Source of the DNA: Epiperipatus broadwayi
Lineage: Eukaryota; Onychophora; Udeonychophora; Euonychophora; Peripatidae
DNA: 64,000 nucleotides
Direction of reading: 5' to 3'
NCBI GenBank assembly: GCA_028023455.1
Contig: JAQFVV010006726.1
Coordinates: forward strand, 186,001-250,000
The notes beneath the pieces were generated by a model that did not search any database, had not been told where the DNA came from, and was given only the letters and a program-made list of their open reading frames with translations. Position numbers and translations under genes: made by a program. Shown here in pieces: positions 28,141 through 39,840 of the stretch (positions are counted from its first letter, which is position 1; each line of letters opens with the position of its first letter).

Positions 28141-30380
28141 ATTGTAACCAGTTGGATTACATAGACACACTAATATAGTGTGTGTGCATAAATATATATG
28201 TAAAATTGAAAGGAAAACTAGAAATAAACACAGACAAAAATATAGTAGACATTTTTCTACATTTACTAAAATAAAATAATAACAAGTAAAGGGTTAAATA
28301 ACTCTGGGTTTAAAATAAAATTTCATTATGAAATTAATGTTTTAAAAAAGGTCTTAATAAATATAAATATTGTATTGTTATTATTATTATTATTCTGATT
28401 GTGAAATGTAAAAACACAATACTTGTTTTTGAATTTTTTTTAATTAATTAAAACATATATGTTTTTAAGGGGATTAGAGAGCTAAAAATAAAAACTGTTT
28501 GTAATCAAAGTGTTGTTAACACCTCAGATGAGTTTATAAAAGACTGATTAAAAATATATCAGTTAGTCTGGTTAGTGATTTTTGAAGAGAACAGGTCAGC
28601 TGCAGAATTGTTTACAATATTTTGTTGCAACTTGATGAAGGGCAGCAGTTGGTTTTAGCTGACCATATAGTTGGCAGAACATTAGATTGGGGAGCTGCCA
28701 ATATTTCCTTCGCAGGAGTTTGAAATTCACCTAGAGAAAATGACCCACTTCTTTGTGCTGAATTCATAGACTTAAACATGCAGAGGATGATTGATTGCCT
28801 GAAATCCATCAAACCAAGACAGCTGCTTGCCTGGAAAAAAATCCTAGACAGAAGGAGACCAACTACAGACCAAGATTTTACATGGATTATGTATCTTTAC
28901 CTGATAGTGACAACAAACCTGAAATTATATTTTTCTGCTGGACCAAAAATCAAGCTTGCCAAGAGAAAGCTTGAAGAAGTTGGTGATATACAGTGAATTA
29001 TTTCATTTTAATATTTCTTAAAATGACTTAAAATCATAAATTAATAACTTAAAGTTAATACAAACAAATAACTTTTGCTTGAGTTGGAATCTAACAACAG
29101 TGATATATGATAATAAAATTTTAAATAATTTCTTTGGTCTGAAGTGACAGATATATAAACAATTTTATTTTTCGTTTATTAAGAAAATAAAAAAGAGACA
29201 TTTTATATTTAGAGACCTTGATAATTAATCAACAAGTATCTATCAAACAAAAGTTGACTTTATTTAGTTTGATTAAAAAAAAAAAAGAACTTATAAACTG
29301 AAACTAAATTGTAAATTATATCTATGTTATGTTTATACACACGTATATGTGTTTTCCAAATGAATTATGAAAATATAATATTATTGCTGTTAAGTTAAAA
29401 TATGATATAAACGTCAGCATGTGCACACACGCACACTCATATGTAAAATTACATTTTGAAAATGATGCGTGAATTTGTACCTTTTATGCTTATGGTGAGT
29501 ATATAGTTAGACGGGACTGTTTGGATGCAGAGTATTCATGATGCTCCAAAGTATATGCTCGGCACTGTCTAGACCTAGATATTGAGCTCCCAGGGTAGTC
29601 CAGTGGTGAATATATATAGGCCTCATGAATAGGCTTTGGTCTCATGAATAGACCACATTTATACCCCTAAGTCTCACAGAGATGAGCAGGGTTGGCGCAA
29701 TGCCTTTATTTTTTTTCTGGATACTATTCTTTGAGGATGATCTGTTTAGGTACTTAGAAGGGCAGTGCTTAAAAATGAGTTATTTTCTCGTGACGTCATG
29801 GAGCTTTGTGTACTGATAGTCCAGCTTGGCTCTCTGCTTATCATGGCCTGGAGAGCTGCAGTTCACGTATTCATTTTTACTATCTCACCTTGCCTACTTA
29901 ATCAGCATTAACTAATCAAGCAAAGAGACATTTCAAAATTTATATGTTTTTTTGGATGCTATAAAAGGATATTATCTTTCATTTATTAAAAAGAGAAAAA
30001 GAGACATTTTTAAAGTAAAGCAAACAAGCAAATAACTTCATGTATTAAAAGAAAGAAAAAAAGTTGATTGAAACTAATCGATAAATAGTGGAACTTACTA
30101 TAAAATAAGAAAAGCAATTTATACATTTTCAACAACAAGCAATTGTGAAAATAACTTTTATTGTTATAACAAGTGTGTAAATTTTATGAAATTATTAATT
30201 AGAAAAGTATTGTGTGACAAAATTAAATTTGTTAATAATCTGTGCAATTATATATACGTGTTGTAGTAAACCTAGCATAAGTATTTGTATTACTTAAAAC
30301 ATAATTTAAAAGCTTAATCATGTATTATTTTATGTAAAAATTAAATATATTCAGAAATCACACGCATGTATGTATGCGTA
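28141..30380. repeat. Right arm of the large inverted repeat, with insertions
   Basis: Counterpart of 25290-26650. The inner edge is ATTGTAACCAGTTGG at 28141, against ATTGTAACCAGTTAG when the left arm is reverse-complemented. Matches continue through AACTCTGGGTTTAAA (28301-28315), the 28570-28990 segment, and resume at 30170-30380 (TAATAATCTGTGCAATT). The arm is longer than its partner because about 1 kb near 29100-30150, including a 5S-like repeat at 29463-29910, is missing on the left. A plus-strand open frame of 72 codons (28778-28996) has no recognisable family. Confidence 0.82.
29463..29910 (+). mobile_element. 5S rRNA-like SINE, dispersed copy
   Basis: This stretch is homologous, diverged but collinear, to minus-strand segments within the 3' tandem units (57495-57951 and 62828-63282). 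Landmarks shared in order: TTGGATGC, GTATATGCTCGGCACT, TAGTCCAG, GGTCTCATG, GAGCAGGGTTGGC, GGTAC then AGTGCTTAAAAATGAG, and TGACGTCATG. The GATGAGCAGGGTTGG core at 29681-29695 resembles the internal A-box region of 5S rRNA (AAGCTAAGCAGGGTCGG). That would make it a SINE3-type element with an RNA polymerase III promoter. The 5S assignment is my inference. The homology between copies is directly visible. Confidence 0.65.
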
Positions 30381-31443
30381 TATCTGCCAATTGTATTGCA
30401 TATACCAATGCTTATCAATTGTAACACATATGTAAAATTTAATCATTTTTTTTTATAATTATTTTATGTCAATTGTATTGTAAATAACAATGCGTGTCAG
30501 AAAGACACTTATGTATAAATTTTTTGATCATTTTTTCTAAATTAAATGTTAATTCAAACATGTTTATTTTGTATCAAACCACATGCATGTGTGCTGAATG
30601 GGTTTTAAATAAACCTAATTTATTAATCATGTAACTCAATATATACCATTCAAAATCAGAACCCTTATAAGACCTTAATCATTTATTTTTTTATTGTTAT
30701 TAATAAACTTATATTTAATTGTTAAAAATTGTATTTCATCATCTATTGGTCATATACAGTAATAGAGCCCATGTTCTCTGAGCTAGATTTCGGACACAGA
30801 TAAATGGGGATGTGCTTAGGTCTTTGGGCATCCAGTGATGAACAGTCATCATCCTGGTTGGCACATAAGATTATACTCTTTAAAGCTCATGCACTATATT
30901 TTATTTTAATTTAATCTTGTTAAAAATTTAAATTTATAGTTGACCAGTACATTAATAGTACTTTAGTGGCCAGAGCATTGATGATGATCACCATGCTTTA
31001 AATGTCCCAGCATTATTGTTCTATTTCTGATTATTGTGTATTTTAATGGATGGGCACTAAACTGGTGCATCCAAGTTATATTTATATAATTGCCCAAGCT
31101 GGCAAAGGCTCAATAGTTAGCCTGGTCTACAGAAGACCCATTTTCCATCCAGACACAAGGTTGACTGTTTGATTTATATATTTTATTGTACTAATTTGTT
31201 TATTCCCATCAATGATGATGATGGATGGTTATTTCTCTCTAGTATTTACTTATACTGATATTTACTTTATAATGCTGGTTGATAATAATTATGCTTTAGT
31301 TGCTCTTCTGAGTTAGCTTTTGATCTCTCAATGTTCACAAAGATTTTGATCTCATACTCTTATAATTTAATTTTACTGGTGTTGATGTTTTGCCATCAAC
31401 CAGTTTCATTTTCATTTCCTTCCATTTCCGATACCCCCATCCC
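30381..31443. other. Non-coding stretch, possible old repeat at its right end
   Basis: No gene recognised. The segment 30760-31440 is less AT-rich and ends CCCGTTACA against a TA run, the same terminus-plus-target pattern seen at 26650, 28141 and 54454. It may be an old LTR or repeat fragment. Confidence 0.35.
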
Positions 31444-31476
31444 GTTACAATATATATATAATATATATATAAAATT

Positions 31477-31594
31477 GAATAGTTATTAATACAGTAATCA
31501 GACATATTTTAAAAATTTTATCCACTTAGTCTAAAGCACTCCTAAATGGATATTTTTTTAAAAATATATCTGATTACTGTATTTATAAATATTC
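31477..31594. repeat. Inverted repeat, arms about 37 bp
   Basis: Left arm GAATAGTTATTAATACAGTA (continuing ATCAGACATATTTTAA) pairs with the right arm ending AAATATTC at 31594, with about four mismatches. The central CAGTAATCAGA is not simple repeat. It sits next to a TA run. Confidence 0.8.
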
Positions 31595-32147
31595 AAGTAT
31601 ATAATTATGTATATTGCCTTGAAGAAATACAGACATCAAATTATATATATATATATATATGATGAATTTTGTAAAATTTCATCTAAAGATACTAAAAGTT
31701 ATGTTAATTGGTAAATTATAATATTTTATTTAATATTGTTTGCTAAGTATAATATAATTTCTGAGGTAAATAATTGTAAATTCAAAATTAATGTCTTAGG
31801 TTTGACAATAATAAGTACATTTTAAATATGAATTACATAGGAAAAGTGTTTTCTTGCTAGCATTGCTTATATATAACTTGAGATAATTTTTGTCGTCTCT
31901 TTATCAAGTTGCTTGTTTAATCTCTTATAAAATATTATTATAAAATGTTGATATGATGTAGATAATAAAGCATTAAGTTCAAATATTTTTTAATGTTTTA
32001 TTCAAGAAATTTTTTTAAATCTCTTATAAAAAAGTGAACATAGTTTAATCAATTTGTTATTTTCATTTTTACTTTTAGAATTGTATGTTTTATCTCAGCA
32101 AGATATACAAATCAAATTTATATATGTATCATTAATCAACATTAGAC

Positions 32148-32289
32148 AATCCCAATATCAATAACAATCAACAATTTCATACTGTCATCAAGGCAACCTT
32201 CTTTTAACAATAAAGATGGAATCCTTTATTTTAAGAGGAAATTTTTTGAGAACAGATTAAAATTGTTGATTGTTATTGATATTGTGATT
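32148..32289. repeat. Inverted repeat, 30-bp arms, 29 of 30 paired
   Basis: Arm 32148-32177 (contains CAATATCAATAACAATCAAC) is mirrored at 32260-32289 with one mismatch around an 82-bp spacer. No terminal motif or target duplication ties it to a known transposon family. Confidence 0.9.
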
Positions 32290-32349
32290 TTCTAAGTGTT
32301 GACTAGTTTTTAATGATTACTTACAATCCCATTTAGCCTTGAAAATTAC

Positions 32350-32367
32350 TACACACACACACACACA

Positions 32368-32399
<32 letters not shown>
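32350..32399. repeat. (AC)n-(AT)n compound microsatellite
   Basis: AC repeats at 32350-32368 followed by AT repeats to 32399. Confidence 0.96.
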
Positions 32400-32402
<3 letters not shown>

Positions 32403-33716
32403 ATGACATTCTAAATTTATCAGAAAAGTATCATTCAACATTATATGATTTTTTTCAGTTTACTACTTTATTAAAAATATTAGCAGTTCTCTTATCCTAA
32501 CTCCATCTATTATAAGCTTCAAAATATTCAAAAGTATTAAAATTGAAATTCTCATTTACTATTGTAAAAACTATAAATTAAAAATATAGATTAATTTCCA
32601 CTAACATCAGACAACTGATTATTAAATCTTGCAATAAAAATTGTTAATATTTAATAAATCTTTACATCTATAGAAAAAATATATTCTAATTTTTATTAAT
32701 AATTTAACTTTTTTAAATCCAAAATGAGATTTTTTTTTTAAATTACTGATTGTATTCAGTAGTGTTATGAATTAAACTGCAAAAAAAAATAATAATAATA
32801 ATAATAATAACTTCATTTCAAGTGCTTTTATTTAACCTTCATTTTATTTGAATAAAATTTTGTAATCAATTTTTATCATATGTTAACTAAACATATTTTC
32901 TTTATATTTTGGATACATATTTAATTTTTATGACAATGCATTATTTCAAAATCATCCAGACTAATTGTGATGTCAAACTAAATTTTAATCAGTTCTGTTA
33001 AGCTTTGAACATCAATAGATGACATATTTTTAAGCAGATGTTTTATTCAATTTGATGAAGAAATTTTAGCAGGGTTTATGATTAATTAAAATACAAAAAG
33101 GAAATTAATGATCAGATATTAATTTTTCTTTAAATTTTTTACATTAAATTTGTTTTTTGAAATTGTTGCCTTAATAAAAATAAAAATGTCACACCTGGTT
33201 TACACCTTTTTATTTATTAAATTTAAATGAAAAATAAAACGATGGTCAAGTTCTGAAAAGAGATATAAATGATTTTGAAATAGTATAAATAAATAAATAT
33301 GTTGTAGTAATTAATTTAATAAAAACAGTTTGTGATAATGAGGAATAATTTGAGGAACATTTATAGTTTATTAAAAGAGTAGGAAAAATTAAGTTGAATG
33401 CTTAACTTTCTTTTTTTAAAAAAAAGTTTTTCTAAACTGCCATCTTAATAAAAATAAAAAGATTATTATTGATTTTTTAAAAACTTATACTTTAAGTTTA
33501 TTAATACTTGACAAATATTTTACTACATTAATAAATAAAAAATAATATATATATATAATACTTTTTTTAATTTTATTTAATTTAAAAACTATTAATATAT
33601 TTTTCTTGATCTAGAAATTATGATTTTTAAATATAACTTTAAATAAGGGCATGGGACATCTATAATTTAATTTATTTATTTATTTATTGTTTTTAATTAA
33701 TTCCTTGATGACACCT

Positions 33717-33822
33717 TTTTTTCTCATGTGTCATAGCATCAGCAGGGAAGCGAACCTGCTAACCCAGGACAACTGTTTGTAAAGCGGCTGCTGCTGACCT
33801 CTCGACCTCCAATGCTTGAGCA
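33717..33822 (-). mobile_element. tRNA-derived SINE, copy 3 (diverged)
   Basis: On the minus strand this shares GAGAGGTCAG, GCTGCTTTACAAACAGTTGT-like text, GGTTCGC and GCTATGACACATGAG with the other two copies, followed by an A tail (T-run at 33716-33722 on the plus strand). It is more diverged, with a small rearrangement around the B box, and I could not define a clean target duplication. Confidence 0.75.
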
Positions 33823-35110
33823 CATTTTTTATTTAAAATTACATACAATACTCAAAATTGTGGTTCAAGAAAAAAAAATCTATTATTTATAGTAATACTT
33901 AAATAAGTACATGTGCCTTGAGTGAACTATTTGAGTATCATTACTGTTTTACATAATAATTTTATAATTTATCACAAGCTTTCTCTTCAACAAATTATCC
34001 TTTAAATTTCATAAGACACTTTAAGAATTAGTCAACTTCTAATAATTGCAATTTATTTTTAACGTATATCTAAAATCTTGGTGACTCTCTATTAATATTT
34101 ATTGAGTTATATATTAAAAACTTTTCTCCAGATTAATGCAATTTATTATGGCCATTCTCATGCCAAGAGTGGCAGTAGATTAGCATAACACTAGTATTAT
34201 ATATATAAACATGCTCTCTCCTGAACTGAATACAATCAATTTAATAGACAACTACATATTTAAATAAAAAAATTGGTTCCATCAAATTAGCTTTCATTTA
34301 AAATTGAATCTTGTCAAGATGTTACAATAATTCCAAAAATGTCACATGATTTATGTTTCATCTAGAACACCCTCTATTGACCAATTTCAACTCTAAAAAA
34401 TGTTTTCATACATTCCAATTTTAATTTAACATGCATTTTCCTTCCAACTTTATTGAACCTTGTACTAAATTCATATATTTCTCTTTATTGTTTTGTATAT
34501 ACATTGTCTCAAACACTTTCCTTTCTTTATAATTTCTACAATATTTGATTACCTCAATACTTTCTTCACATTTTATAACATGCCCTGTTTCTTAAAAATG
34601 ACAAAATATGTAGTTGTCTATTAAATTGATTATATTCCATTGAGGAGAAAGTATATAAGAAAGGCAACATAATGGTTTTAAAAGTAATACCATCAAGCAA
34701 AATAAACATGCTCATACAGAACCCAACATAAAATCAATATTTTTAAAACATGAGATTGACTCAGACCACAAATCAATTTGCTTGACATTTGTACTCACAC
34801 AATGATTTATAGATAAAATACAAACAATACCCACACAATAAATAAAAGAGATTCACATGTTCACTATAATTCAGGTGATATGTGTAAATTTATAAACTTG
34901 CATATTAATTAATCTTAATATTCAGTCTTTCGCTTACTTGTCTTTGTGATATGAATATAATTGGTCTGGTTGAAAGTAATGGGAAGTTGTAAAATAGTTA
35001 TAATTATTTAATCTTTCTTGTATATTGGACCTTTCCTATTTATTGAATTACAAAAAAATATGGACAGACACAAAACCTACTGATTTAATTTTATTTTATT
35101 TAAACATCTT
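33823..35110. other. AT-rich non-coding stretch
   Basis: No gene recognised. The open frame at 35025-35210 crosses into the palindrome and is incidental. Confidence 0.45.
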
Positions 35111-35364
35111 TAATATAGGGTATATGAGCACAGACTTTCACACCACCCACCTCTCTCCACTCTATCTAATAACACTGATACACCTAAACACATATATGCT
35201 GAAAAGATAAATAATCACCAATCTACGTATTTCATGCTAAACCAGCAGGTAGATTGGTGATTATTTATCTTTTCAGCATATATGTGTTTAGGTGTATCAG
35301 TGTTATTAGATAGAGTGGAGAGAGGTGGGTGGTGTGAAAGTCTGTGCTTATATACCCTATATTA
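35111..35364. repeat. Near-perfect palindrome, 116-bp arms, 22-nt loop
   Basis: Arm 35111-35226 (starts TAATATAGGG, ends CAATCTAC) is the reverse complement of 35249-35364 with a single mismatch (G at 35126 against the partner of 35350). The loop is 35227-35248. The arms include CACCACCCACCTCTCTCCAC, which is more GC-rich than the surroundings, so this is not chance pairing of AT DNA. A transcript would fold into a perfect-looking hairpin of more than 100 bp. It could be a palindromic MITE, a hairpin-RNA locus, or a recent inverted duplication. No target duplication is obvious. Confidence 0.97.
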
Positions 35365-37118
35365 CATATATATAGCCACAGGTATATAACAAGCCTGTGT
35401 TTCAGTTATTAAACATCTTTGTAAAAGTATTAACTGTAATGTTATGATAATTATTTAATTAAAGCAATTAACCCCATAATTTATTTTCATGTAAATCTGT
35501 TATTGGAGCTGCAAGAGAACATGTTTTATCTCAATATCAGGAATCTATTCCAATCACTTGATAGTTTAAATATTAATCAAAAAGGTTTTACAATAATTGT
35601 ATATTTTACTAATAGTATTATTTCATCAGCTATTATAGAACCAGAAAAATAATTAAGAATGTAGTCATTTTTTGCAAAGGCAAAAATGTATCCTTGTTAT
35701 TAATTTATTACTTATTTATTTTTTTATAAAACTATTAAATATTTTATCTTTCATAAGTATATGATATTTATACTTATATTTTGTCTTAATATATTACATT
35801 TTAAACAAAATTTTAGTCAAATAAAAATTTATTAATATCATGGAGAAAATACATTTTATCAATGATTTTCTTATTTTTTCCCAATGTTAAATTTTATGTG
35901 TGTTAGATATTGAAACAGTATGATATAGCCATCATAGAGTTTCACCTACTATATAACATAGTAGTCTTCATTTTCCTAATTCGAACCCTAGAGGTGTATG
36001 TATATAACCATATACTAAAAAATTTAATCTATAGGAATATATTTACATGTAGGTATGTAAAATTGTATATGCACACACATCTGCTATATTAAATGTTTGT
36101 ATTTATAATGTATACACATTTGTAATATTATAGAAATATTTTATTTGCGAGTAATTGTATCTTCGCACGCACCTGATTGATATTATTATGTATAATGTAT
36201 ATGCCTTTACAATTTTATATAAAGATTTGGTTTGTGATTTTAAGTTAATAAATTTGGTTTAAGCTGTGGACATTGTATATATGAGAACATAACTATGTAT
36301 ATATGTGAAGGTAACTGTAATGTATCGATTTACTAAACATTACAAGTTTTCTAAATTATTTCCAAATTGTCTTTGAAGTTATTCAATTTACTGAATTGCC
36401 TGTTTTCATATATAGTAATTAGATTCAGATGTGTTTTTTATGCGTCTGCTAAATGTTGGCAGCTTAGATCTCTTTGAAAAAAAGAAATTCAAGGTTTATG
36501 GCTAACTCAGAATTACTTCACACTAAGTTGAGAAACGAACTTTATGGATCTTGTAAGATAAAGTTAAAATCATTAACAGTCATTGACAGGATCTGCCTGC
36601 AATAAATCCAGGTGGGTTTTTTGTAGTTACTAATATTAGTGACTCTTTGGGTTTTAATGTTTTAAAATTAAAGATTGTGAAGATGTTAATGGCTTGTGAG
36701 AGAGGGGAGAAAGAAAATATAAAACCCCTAGTTTGAAGTGAAAAGGATTCCATTTTGTTTACTTCCTTGCTGACTTATATCCCAGCAGGGTGCCAAGTTT
36801 TTATTATGAAGATCAGTGGCTAGAGACCATCATTGCTGCTTCCTTGGCAGCAGAACTTCTTATGGAGATGGAAGACTAAGCCTACCTGAAAGAATAGCAT
36901 ATAGAAAGAATAGCTGATGAACCAGCCTGTGTGTGTAATCCTGCCAATCTGCAAGCCTTCATTGTCAGACAACCAGTAACAAATCTTCAATCAAACTAAC
37001 CTAGTACTATAGCAATTCTAAATCTTTCCTAAAGCTATCTGTAAAATATAATTAATGTGCACAAACTCTTAAACTTAAATCTCTTAAATTAATTAAACTG
37101 TGTTAGATAAGTGTATTT
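35365..37118. other. Non-coding stretch with a less AT-rich segment
   Basis: 36440-37010 is noticeably richer in GC and has a TATA-like AAATATAAAACCCC at 36715-36728 followed by gene-like complexity, but no ORF over 60 codons. It could be a repeat, an LTR fragment or untranslated sequence. Confidence 0.35.
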
Positions 37119-37273
37119 CAATTTGTATAATTTTTTTTTTCTTTTTTTTTTTTTTTTCATATGTCATAGCATCGGCCGAGACGCGAACCCACAACCGTCT
37201 GCAACCAACTACTTGCTTGCATGGTGGCTACGATACCTCTCGGCTAACAACGCAAGACAATTTGTATAATTTT
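37119..37273 (-). mobile_element. tRNA-derived SINE, copy 2, with target duplication
   Basis: The body lies between two copies of the 16-bp sequence CAATTTGTATAATTTT (37119-37134 and 37258-37273). On the minus strand it has A-box-like TTAGCCGAGAGG (plus 37236-37247), B-box-like GGTTCGCGTCTC (plus 37178-37189), and then an A tail (plus-strand T-run 37131-37157, broken by one C). The head resembles a tRNA with a long variable arm (Leu/Ser class). It is about 85 percent like copy 1. It is non-coding and depends on a LINE for movement. Confidence 0.93.
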
Positions 37274-37395
37274 AAAATAACTTTAAAAGCTAAATTGTAA
37301 ATCTTGCCTAATCTAAATTTCTCTTAAGTCTTTAAATTCCACTTGTGAAAAGATAATGACTGTCTTATTATTTTATCTATTCTCATCTATGCTTA

Positions 37396-37399
<4 letters not shown>

Positions 37400-37482
<83 letters not shown>
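37400..37482. repeat. (TA)n microsatellite
   Basis: About 83 bp of pure TA. Confidence 0.97.
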
Positions 37483-37484
<2 letters not shown>

Positions 37485-37623
37485 CAATGCATTTATTAAT
37501 TTGTGCTATGCCTTCAGAGTGAAGATTACTAATTATTATAAACATAAAGTGACACTTGTTCTCAAATAAATTAATTCATGCTGTTTTTGGCATACTGCTA
37601 AATCTCCAGTCTGAAAACCTACT

Positions 37624-37625
<2 letters not shown>

Positions 37626-37658
<33 letters not shown>
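37626..37658. repeat. (TA)n microsatellite
   Basis: About 33 bp of pure TA. Confidence 0.95.
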
Positions 37659-37659
<1 letters not shown>

Positions 37660-39344
37660 TTAAACTGATAAGTTTTACCTTAATATTTCATACAGATTGG
37701 CTTATTAAAGATCTGTTTAGATGAATATGCTAGAGTGATATTTTAAAGCATATTGTAAGTAATTAGCCAAGTTTAACTCCCAAATATGTTTGAGCCCTTC
37801 TTAGTTTATTATCATAGACTATGTAGGTTAATTCGTAAACTAGATTATTTTAATAAATTCCTTTTTAGCACAGTTTAAGTATGCTAATTTATGAACTGGC
37901 GTATGGTAGTTTCACAGAATAAAAATATAGATTTAGCATTTACTAACTTTAATAATTGATATTTAGAAAGCGTTGTGAATGGGCTTTCATGAAGCACTTT
38001 GGTGCATTATGCCTTGCTATTATATGCTTATTAAGATAGGATTTGGTTTTAAGGGTCATCCTAATATTCTTAGTTCAGACAGCTCCCTTGAATGGGCTAC
38101 TGGTTTTAAGAGCCATCCCATTAATTCTTTTAGAATTGGAATACTCATATCCAGCATTTTATATTAATGCTGCTCGATCCTCCAAACTAATTATTCACAG
38201 ATAGCAAGCATACATTATCTGAGAACTAAGTAATTGTTACTGAATCTCATGAGTAAAGGCACATTCGAGTCGCACCTCTGATGTAATTTATGTAGCACCA
38301 TAGTCTCAGAAGTTATGCTACAAAGCTCCAGTTGACCTGCCATTATATTGTTTGTTCAGCATTGATCTGAATCTCAGATCCAGTTTATATAATACTATCT
38401 GCATAAAGAGTGCATTGACTGCTCATTACAGAATAAGAATATTAGATATATATTATACAAAATTGACACTCTCTTAAGATTTAACTCTTCGCAAACCCAG
38501 TAGGAATGGCAGAGCATAATTTAGGCATCATTATAGATGTAGAAACAATTATTAATTTATAAAAAAATGCTATACTAAATGATTGATCACAATAGATTGC
38601 AGAACTTATTGTTCATATATTCACCATACCATCTGCGAGTGGAATATCCAGTACACTTAATTGTTGTTGTCTGTGTTGTTTTGACAAAATTAAATAATTT
38701 TAAACATATTAATGTCTGTAGTCTTATTCACTCTGTTTATATTGAGTCACTTTCCATATTTATTAATATATGCATTATATAACCAGTCATAAGTTGCGTG
38801 TGTGCGTTTAGTTAAGCTGTCAAGTATTTAGAATTATTTCTCGAGTCTCTTGCTCCACCCTTTGCTACTGTCAGCACAGGAATTAAAAGATTCTGAGTGT
38901 GACCTCATATATGTCATTCATAAGGTAGTAAGTTAGGGAGCATTGGTAAAGGAGCTAAGGTACAGTCAGATTTGAGGTCTCAAACCCTCATCTATATCAG
39001 CCTTGGTATAATTTGCCAAAACTCTTGATTTTGTTATGTGAATGTAGAAATATGATTGTTACATAGTTTTAATTTTTCCGTTATGAATGCCCATACGTGG
39101 GGTTTCATTAATTTTTTCCATGGCCCTGAACTGAATGCGTGTTGAGAGAAGGGGGAGAAAAGAAAGAGATAGAAATGTAATTTTTTCTCAGAGGTATGGA
39201 TACACAAATCATATAGATTTACATTGAAATTTCAATTTTATATATGTATAAATTTTCTCTCCGTGTGTGGACACTTGAGCATGAGATACAATTATCTCTC
39301 CATGACTCTGAACAGTGTTTCAATATATGAAGGAAGTTTGTTTT

Positions 39345-39815
39345 AAAACTTTTTCTATTTATAATATGCGTAAATTCTTTTTTATATTTATAATATGCCT
39401 ATCAGTAATAATTTTTTTCCTTTTGTCTCAAGAGGAGCGTTAGATTGTAATGAAAGACAGTGACAATTAATTTCCCATTTTTATCAATTATATATATATA
39501 TAGGAGGGTAAAAAGTAAAATTTGGTTTAAATTATAGAATTTATAATGAGATTTCTAAATGCAAATGTTAGAATCGGTATATAATATGAAGGGATTTTTT
39601 TTTGGAAACTTTTTATATTTATAATATGCATATCGGTAATATTTTTTTTTTTTCCTTTTGTATCAGAGAAGCATTCAGTTCTTATTAAAGGCAGTGGCAA
39701 TTAATTTTGCAATTTATCAATTATATGTATATGCGGAAGTAAAGTAAAATTTTGGTTTATATTATGATTTATAACAAGATTTCTAAATGCAAATGTTGAA
39801 ATAGGTAATACTACC
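39345..39815. repeat. Two diverged tandem copies, period about 231 bp
   Basis: TTTATATTTATAATATGC at 39381 recurs at 39612. Further shared landmarks are CCTTTTGT, GGCAGTG/GACAGTG then CAATTAATTT, and TTTCTAAATGCAAATGTT. A third partial trace (TTAATTTCACATTTTATCAA) follows at about 39820-39840. The family is unknown. Confidence 0.85.
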
Positions 39816-39840
39816 TAAATTAATTTCACATTTTATCAAT

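Larger units (their letters stand above)
31595..33716. other. AT-rich non-coding stretch
   Basis: No ORF or RNA gene recognised apart from the hairpin and microsatellites listed separately. Confidence 0.45.
37274..39344. other. Non-coding stretch with two TA runs
   Basis: Contains the TA runs at 37400-37482 and 37626-37658. 38230-38420 and 38820-39060 are less AT-rich but have no supportable gene. Confidence 0.4.

Noticed and set aside
35025-35210. Plus-strand 61-codon ORF
   Set aside because: Runs from AT-rich DNA into one arm of the palindrome; no independent support.
37100-37300. Plus-strand ORF with a Phe run
   Set aside because: Covers the SINE T-run and body; not a gene.
37979-38167. 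Plus-strand 62-codon ORF
   Set aside because: Length near chance for the region and no motif.
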